A stretch of 64,000 bases of DNA from Mercurialis annua (lineage: Eukaryota > Streptophyta > Magnoliopsida > Malpighiales > Euphorbiaceae): contig NC_065571.1 in assembly GCF_937616625.2 (NCBI RefSeq), forward strand, positions 50,453,651 through 50,517,650. Reading direction: 5' to 3'. The translations under genes and the position numbers were made by a program. The notes under the pieces are model-generated. The model ran no database searches. It was not told the DNA's origin and saw only the letters and a program-made list of their open reading frames with translations. This document shows positions 57,158-64,000 of this stretch, in pieces (positions within the stretch are counted from its first letter, which is position 1; every line of letters begins with the position of its first letter).

Positions 57158-57479
57158 GCTAATGACATAAAAATTCATTAACTTTGCACGTTTTCTCATT
57201 TAAATCACGCTGTTTAAAATTTTTCATTTACATACATTACTATCAATTTTTTCCAAATTCATACACCGTTCAAAAATCTGGTGAAAATTGTTGAGTTGAC
57301 AACCAGATAGTGACATGCTATAACGAACCAAATAGAAGCACGCCAACAATTTTTGCCGGATTTTTGGACTATGTATGAATTTAAAAAAAATAGTAGTTGG
57401 TGTATAAAAATGACGATTTTTAAATTGCGTGATTAAAATGAGAAAACGTATAAAGTTGATGAATTTTTATGATATTATT
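57158..57479. mobile_element. Mutator-like MITE upstream of SPS (TSD AAAAAAAAC)
   Basis: Arms GCTAATGACATAAAAATTCA and (inverted) AATAATATCATAAAAATTCA continue with CACGTTTTCTCATTTAAATC. AAAAAAAAC flanks both sides (57149-57157 and 57480-57488), though low-complexity flanks make this less decisive. It is 330 bp from the SPS start. Confidence 0.75.
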
Positions 57480-57715
57480 AAAAAAAAACAAATACCACAA
57501 AATACCACAGTATATTTTTGACTAGGAAATGCAGAATAGCTATTACAGTTACAGCACAGTATTGTAAATATTGAACGTGGCAAGCATTCGTTCGCTCTAT
57601 AACACCACCTTTAAAACAGGAAACCAACGCCAGGTGATTACACTTTCTCCAGAGAAATCGCAATCTTCAAAAATCGGAAAGAAAACGACACAATATATCC
57701 GCCACCTTATTGCCA

Positions 57716-57723
57716 TATATAAA
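57716..57723 (+). promoter_or_regulatory. Likely TATA box of SPS
   Basis: TATATAAA lies 86 bp before the ATG, a usual spacing for a plant gene with a short leader. Confidence 0.5.
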
Positions 57724-57808
57724 CGACACCTCTTATGATCGTCGCCGTCGTCATTTGATCTCTCTATGTGTTGACAGTCACGTTGTTTATTGATCCTGTA
57801 CTGAAGAA

Positions 57809-60800
57809 ATGGCCGGAAACGACTGGATTAACAGTTATCTAGAAGCGATCCTAGACGTTGATCCAGGAATTGATCACGATGCAAAATCCTCCCTGTTATT
57901 GAGAGAACGAGGCCGTTTTAGCCCTACTCGTTACTTCGTTGAAGAGGTCATCACTGGTTTTGATGAGACTGATCTTCACCGGTCATGGATTCGAGTACGT
58001 ATTTGTTTGATTTCATCATTTCATTTGATTTTTCAGTTTTCTTTTGATTGAATTTTGTTTGAAAAATAAATATAGGCAGCTGCAATGAAGAGTACGCAGG
58101 AAAGGAATACAAGACTGGAAAATATGTGTTGGAGGATTTGGAATTTGGCTCGCAAGAAAAAACAGGTTAATATCTGTGTAAATATTCTTATTAATTTGTT
58201 TTTTTTTAATGTGTCTCCTGTGAGGAGGCAGTTCTTGTTTGTTTATAAAGCAGTTTTGACCACTCTGCCTTCACCAACTGTTCATTTGATATATTATATT
58301 ATACACTGGCTGTTTTTAATAGTTTATTAGTGTTTGGATCCTGGAAACTTTAAATATGCATGGATGGGATTAGGTTTGGTTGATTATGTATTTGGAAATC
58401 TTATATTCTATAATTTTTAAGCTGGATAAAGAATAAAATATGAATTGAGAATTCTTTGATTGGAGTTTTGTTCTTGATCAGCTCGAGGGAGAAGAGGTTC
58501 AGCGTAAAACTAAACGTCATGTTGATCGTGAAAGAGGCCGTAGAGAAGCGACTGCTGATATGTCAGAAGACTTATCGGAAGGAGAAAAAGGAGATACACA
58601 TGGTGACATTTCGTTCCATGCTCATGGTGATAGTGTTAGAGGAAGATTTCCAAGAGTTGGTTCTGTTGATGTGATGGAGAATTGGGCTAACCAACAGAAG
58701 GGGAAGAAACTGTACATTGTGTTGATAAGGCATGAACTGCAATCTATTAAGATCTCACATTGTAATGAGGTTATTCAGATGCATATTTAGGACTTCATAT
58801 TATATGCTTGATAAAGAGTTATTCCCAATCTTTAAATAGATTTTAAATAATATCTGTGAAATTTATGAAGGTGCTTAGGTCTTTTGTTTCCTAACACACA
58901 GTTTTGTGCAGTCTACATGGCTTGATACGTGGCGAAAACATGGAGCTTGGGCGTGACTCTGACACGGGTGGTCAGGTAAATGACAGTTCATTCAGTCGTC
59001 TTCTCTACCAAATCACCATTATTATATGGCCAATAATTTTTTACGTCCTTTTGGTAATTGTAAATCACCCATGCTGTGTACAGATTAAGTATGTAGTAGA
59101 ACTTGCAAGGGCCTTAGGCACCATGCCAGGGGTGTATCGAGTGGATTTACTAACAAGACAAGTATCAGCTCCAGATGTGGATTGGACTTATGCGGAACCA
59201 ACAGAGATGCTGAACCCAAGAAACACTGAGAATTTTCTGCAGGAGCTAGGGGAAAGCAGTGGTGCTTACATAGTTCGTATACCATTTGGCCCCAAGGATA
59301 AGTACATTCAGAAAGAATTACTATGGCCATATATTCCAGAATTTGTGGATGGTGCCCTTAACCACATTATGCAGATGTCTAAAGTTTTAGGGGAGCAAAT
59401 TGGCAGCGGAGTTCCAGTTTGGCCTGTGGCAATTCATGGGCATTATGCTGATGCAGGAGATTCTGCTGCTCTTATATCTGGAGCTCTAAATGTTCCTATG
59501 GTATTTACAGGACACTCACTTGGAAGAGATAAACTTGAACAACTATTGAAACAGGGACGGCAATCACCCGAAGAAATAAATAAAACCTATAAAATAATGC
59601 GGCGAATAGAGGCAGAGGAGTTAACTATTGATGCTTCTGAAATTATTATAACTAGCACTAAGCAGGAGATAGAAGAACAATGGCGCTTATATAATGGATT
59701 TGATCCTGTGCTAGAGCGGAAACTTAGAGCAAGAATCAAGAGGGGAGTGAGCTGTCATGGCAGGTTTATGCCTCGCATGGCTGTAAGTATCGGGAATTTT
59801 TTTTCTTGCTTTAGGCCTCCTCCTCACTCATAAATCGGTGGTACATGGCATATTATGATTTATTTAAGCTAAAACTTCTATTTTCAGGTGATTCCTCCTG
59901 GAATGGAATTTCATCATGTTATTCCACATGATGGAGATATGGATGGGGAAGAAGAAAAATATGATGACAACCCTGCTTCTCATGATCCACCTATTTGGTC
60001 AGAGGTGCTTATAATTCTTTCTTCTTTATGTAACTGGTTTGTTGACAGCCTAACAACCTTATAATAATAATGCTTATTCTTTGTATTTCTTTCTCCTATT
60101 TCAACTCTTATGCCTTTGTTTGAGGGATGAATTTTAAATTTATGTTTATCCACTGGATGTGAACTTCATTTATTTTATTTGTGTATTTTAATAGTAAACA
60201 ACTCTGGTGGCAGATAATGCGTTTCTTTTCAAATCCGCGGAAGCCCATGATACTTGCTCTTGCCAGGCCAGACCCTAAAAAGAATATTACAACATTAGTT
60301 AAAGCATTTGGTGAATGTCGCCCTCTGAGGGAGCTCGCTAATCTTGTAAATTATACTAATTCCATTAAAATGCTTTCACAGTGTTCGGTTTCCATCACAA
60401 ATTAAAATTGAAGCTAGCTGTTTCTCTGTTCTTGCAGACCTTGATAATAGGAAACCGTGATGACATTGATGAGATGTCAAATACAAGTGCATCTTATCTT
60501 CTATCCATCATTAAGCTTATTGATAAATATGATTTATATGGTCAAGTAGCTTACCCTAAACACCACAAGCAGTCTGATGTTCCTGACATTTATCGTCTTG
60601 CAGCAAAAACAAAGGTGCATTTATTGTTTAACTTTGGTTTATCTTTATAATCGAAAGTAATGCTAAAGTTTAAATTCATTTGGCTCCTTTTTGTTTTTCT
60701 CCTCATCTTTCAGGGTGTATTCATCAATCCTGCGTTCATTGAGCCATTTGGGCTAACACTGATAGAGGTGCTTGTCCTAATTTATTTTATGCAGTACACT

Positions 60801-62706
60801 GATTGAGCGGTTATATTTCTCAGAAACATAATATAAGCTCCTTGCTGAGCAGGCTGCAGCTTATGGTTTGCCTATGGTTGCTACAAAAAATGGGGGACCT
60901 GTCGACATCCATCGGGTGGGTCAAACACCAGAGTTTTCTTATTGCTTAAGAAGATTTTCTTGTCTGATCTAAGTGACAGCTGTAAGTTCATATCCATGCT
61001 AGGTCATCTATACTAATGATCGACTTATTGCAGGTTCTTGACAATGGACTACTTGTTGATCCCCATGACCAGAACTCTATTGCTGAGGCTCTTCTGAAGC
61101 TTGTCTCAGACAAGCAACTTTGGTTGAGATGCAGACAGAATAGCCTCAAAAACATTCACCTTTTCTCATGGCCAGAGCACTGTAAGACATACCTGGCTCG
61201 AATAGCCTGCTGCAGGCCTAGGCATCCTCAATGGCAGAGAAGTGAAGAGTTTCAAAGTTCAGAGTCCGACTCACCTAGTGATTCTCTGAGAGATATTCAA
61301 GATTTATCTTTGAACTTGAAACTTTCATTGGAAGGAGACAAAAATGAAAGTGCAAACATTGATACTTCTTTAGATACCGAGGATAATGCTGCAGATGGGA
61401 AGATCGAGTTAAGCAGTAATGTGTTGACATTGGAAAAAGATGCTATAGAAGGCATTCAAAAGGAACCAACCGAGAAAGTGGATAGCAATAACATCAGCAG
61501 TAAAATTCCAGCACTAAAGAAGAGGAAAAATATTTTTGTTATTGCAGCCGATGGTGATGAACCTGTAGATTGTCTTCAAACCATTAAGACGGTCATTGAG
61601 ATGGCAAGGAATGAAACTTCTGGAGGATCTATAGGGTATATATTGTCAACATCCATGACCATATCTGAGCTCCACTCTCTTCTGGCCTCAGGGGGATTGA
61701 GTCCGTTGGATTTTGATGCATTTATCTGTAACAGTGGTAGTGAAATCTATTACCCATCTTTAAGCACGGAGGGCAGTAGCGGTCTTCCCTTTGTAGTAGA
61801 CTTGGTTTATCACTCACAAATTGATTACCGTTGGGGTGGAGAAGGTTTGAGGAAAACTTTGGTTCGTTGGTCTGCTTCTGTCAATGATAAGGGCGGCCAG
61901 GAACAAATTGTTGTTGAAAACGAATCAGGATCAACTGACCGCTGCTATTCATTTTTATTGAAAGAAGCATCATTGGTAAAGTTGCTTTGTGTTCATGTGC
62001 TTTTAATTATCTAGTTTGAAATACTTGTCAAATATTATTTTTATTTGCAATTTTTCACAGATTCCTTCAGTGAAAGAGCTGCGGAAATTGATGAGAATCC
62101 AAGCTCTTCGATGCAATGTTATTTATTGTGAGAACGGTACCAAGCTAAACGTAATACCTATATTGGCCTCTCGGTCCCAAGCTCTCAGGTAATGTTGAGA
62201 TTATTTGTGCTTTCTTTCCCTTACCATAGACTCTTAGATCTGCTAATATTGTTTTACACAATAATGTTATATGAGCTGTTTATAACTGTTACTATTAATT
62301 CTGAAACCAAAGAAGAATTGTTAAAGAAAATATGAAAAACATTGTTATTATCATTACGGAATACAAAATTTTGAGTTTCCCAAGATCTTCCAAGTGTTGA
62401 TCTGGTATATGCTAACTGTTAACATCCTTCAGGTATCTGTATGTTCGATGGGGCATAGACCTATCGAATGTAGTGGTCTTCGTGGGTGAATCCGGGGATA
62501 CCGATTATGAAGGCTTATTAGGCGGACTGCACAAGTCCGTGATATTGAAGGGAGTTGGCAGTAATTCTCATAAGCTTCATGCTAATAGAAGCTATCCATT
62601 AGAAGATGTTACTCCATTCGATAGTCCCAACATTGTCCAAACTGAGGGTTGCGAAACTAACAGCATCATGGAATCAATGGTGAAACTAGGTGTATTCAAA
62701 GGTTAA
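57809..62706 (+). CDS. SPS: Sucrose-phosphate synthase
   Basis: Thirteen exons: 57809-57994, 58076-58165, 58482-58729, 58912-58975, 59084-59782, 59888-60004, 60214-60345, 60438-60614, 60714-60767, 60853-60915, 61034-61975, 62061-62188 and 62433-62706, giving 1057 codons, the usual length. It joins UDP-glucose and fructose 6-phosphate to sucrose 6-phosphate in the cytosol. Seen: the start [20 protein letters not shown], the synthase part with [43 protein letters not shown], the GT-B site ([48 protein letters not shown]) and a C-terminal sucrose-phosphatase-like domain ([29 protein letters not shown]). Ser153 in RVGSVD fits the light-regulated phosphoserine and Ser419 in RGVSCHGRF the osmotic-stress one. 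Intron 3 starts with GC instead of GT. Confidence 0.96.
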
Positions 62707-64000
62707 TTTTTTCCTATTTTGAGATTCTACTTTCCGCTTAATTTGCTGCCCTGGTTTGAGTTTTCCTGTGCACGGCCAATCCCTTTTAACTTGGACATGG
62801 TTCTCCCTGTTTTTCCGGTTCGTTGTATAACTGAATGAGTCTGTTCATAATAATTTGAGTTGCATATATAAATTGTTTTGCAGTTTGCTTTTGTAATGTT
62901 TTTTAAGTTCTTGTTTTCAGCCTGTGTTGTATCAGCATAGTTTATTCCTTGAACTATGCTATCTATCTATAAAGGTATTTAACTTTACTACCAAAGAAGG
63001 ATGGGGCAAGTCCTAGTCCTATATTGTTATGTCTATGTATCAGTTTTCAGTTACTTTTTAAGTTATGCCAAAATGTCCAACTTTGCTGCCAGCCCACCCT
63101 ACTACTCCTGCCAAACTACTAATATGAAATCAATTAGTGATTAATGATTTATGAGCTTGATACTTAAAGCTTAAACCCTCACTCTATTGATGAAATTTCA
63201 TGATGATAAATTTACTCTCTCTGAAGTAATTGGTTTTGCAACTAAATATTCTCAATTTGTTATGCTGCATTATCTCTTATGAAATACATACTATTACTAC
63301 GCAACTAATAGGTACATTTATCTCAATTTAACCCTTAACTTTCCAGTTGATCCTGATAATTTTAAATTTGAGAAATGTAAAGATAGCGGATATAACTGCA
63401 CAAAGAAAAAAAACTTTGACGAAATTATCATATGCTGTTTTGCTTTCGTTCATCAGTTCATGTACTATGCTATGGCTAGGGTACAAATTAAGTACAAACT
63501 ACAAATGATTATTGTGTTATGCTTTTAGTAACTCTAGCATGTTCTTAAATGAAATCCAACTTATACTTACGTAGTCAGATTACTTTGAAAGTTAAATTTG
63601 AAAGAACGGAGAACACGATATGGTAAAGAAGTATGAGATGTCTTCTGTGGCTAATGCGGAAACAAAAGGCATAAACCAGCTGTCACGTAGACATAAATTG
63701 GCCGGATTTTATTAAAAGTATAATGATCGATTTATAATGTTTTGAAATTTGATACCTAAGCTACAAATAATAAAAATACGGTGATTTCTAGAATCAATTA
63801 CGAGATGATAATGGAAAAAAGATTTGACCTTTATATGAAATATTGTTTGTTTTTCAACATTTACTTTTTTACTATTTCTTTTAAATTTTTACATTTTATA
63901 CCAACTTTTTTTTTATATACTATATTTTTTAAAGTTTTACTTTCTATAATAACTTTTATTTTTCTTCTTTCATTATTTTTAATTATTATTTTATTATTAT
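62707..64000. other. 3' flank of SPS, no gene seen
   Basis: The first 200-300 bases will be the SPS 3' UTR. The rest is AT-rich, ending in T-rich runs near 63840-64000. No open frame or repeat with clear ends was recognised. Confidence 0.5.

Overview
This window is nuclear DNA of a eudicot plant. The genes have many small GT-AG introns in AT-rich sequence, encode plant-specific families (hydroxyproline O-galactosyltransferase, CBF/DREB1 factors, plant purple acid phosphatase, plant synaptotagmin, sucrose-phosphate synthase) and sit among plant transposons. A rosid is plausible, but the species cannot be read from the sequence. Exon boundaries were placed by hand from splice signals, reading frame and remembered family sequences. 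No database search was run.

Left block (1-7.3 kb): two minus-strand genes, an HPGT-type beta-1,3-galactosyltransferase (12 exons) and ER membrane complex subunit EMC7 (7 exons). With the EamA/SLC35F5-type transporter at 39-42 kb they recall the Arabidopsis neighbours At4g32120-At4g32140 and At2g25300-At2g25320.

Central block (7.4-38.8 kb): between EMC7 and the transporter lies a tandem CBF/DREB1 array. Two copies are intact and intronless (minus strand, 11961-12584 and 17335-17952). A third is a pseudogene whose pieces are spread over 21.56-33.33 kb because transposons stacked inside it. Scraps of a TRAF/MATH-like gene flank the array. One abuts a second copy of the EMC7 5' flank, which marks a tandem-duplication junction near 13086. 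Insertions include a very young 6.4-kb Ty3/gypsy element (23324-29700; LTRs differ at one of 592 bases; gag-protease and an antisense ORF kept, reverse transcriptase and integrase missing), a decayed relative (13640-15760), hAT, Stowaway, pogo-like and Harbinger-like MITEs, tRNA-derived SINEs, a LINE scrap and many Mutator-like terminal-inverted-repeat elements with 9-12 bp target duplications.

Right block (39-64 kb): the transporter (-), an intronless ARM-repeat gene (-), a purple acid phosphatase (+, 9 exons), a synaptotagmin-5-like tether (-, 13 exons) and sucrose-phosphate synthase (+, 13 exons). The divergent SYT-SPS pair resembles At5g11100-At5g11110. These genes do not form one pathway: this is ordinary conserved gene order with transposons in introns and promoters. 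Points of most interest are the two elements with GAGGAGC hairpin cores, the layered insertions datable by their target duplications, the young trans-dependent retroelement, and a SYT exon junction that GT-AG splicing cannot join in frame.
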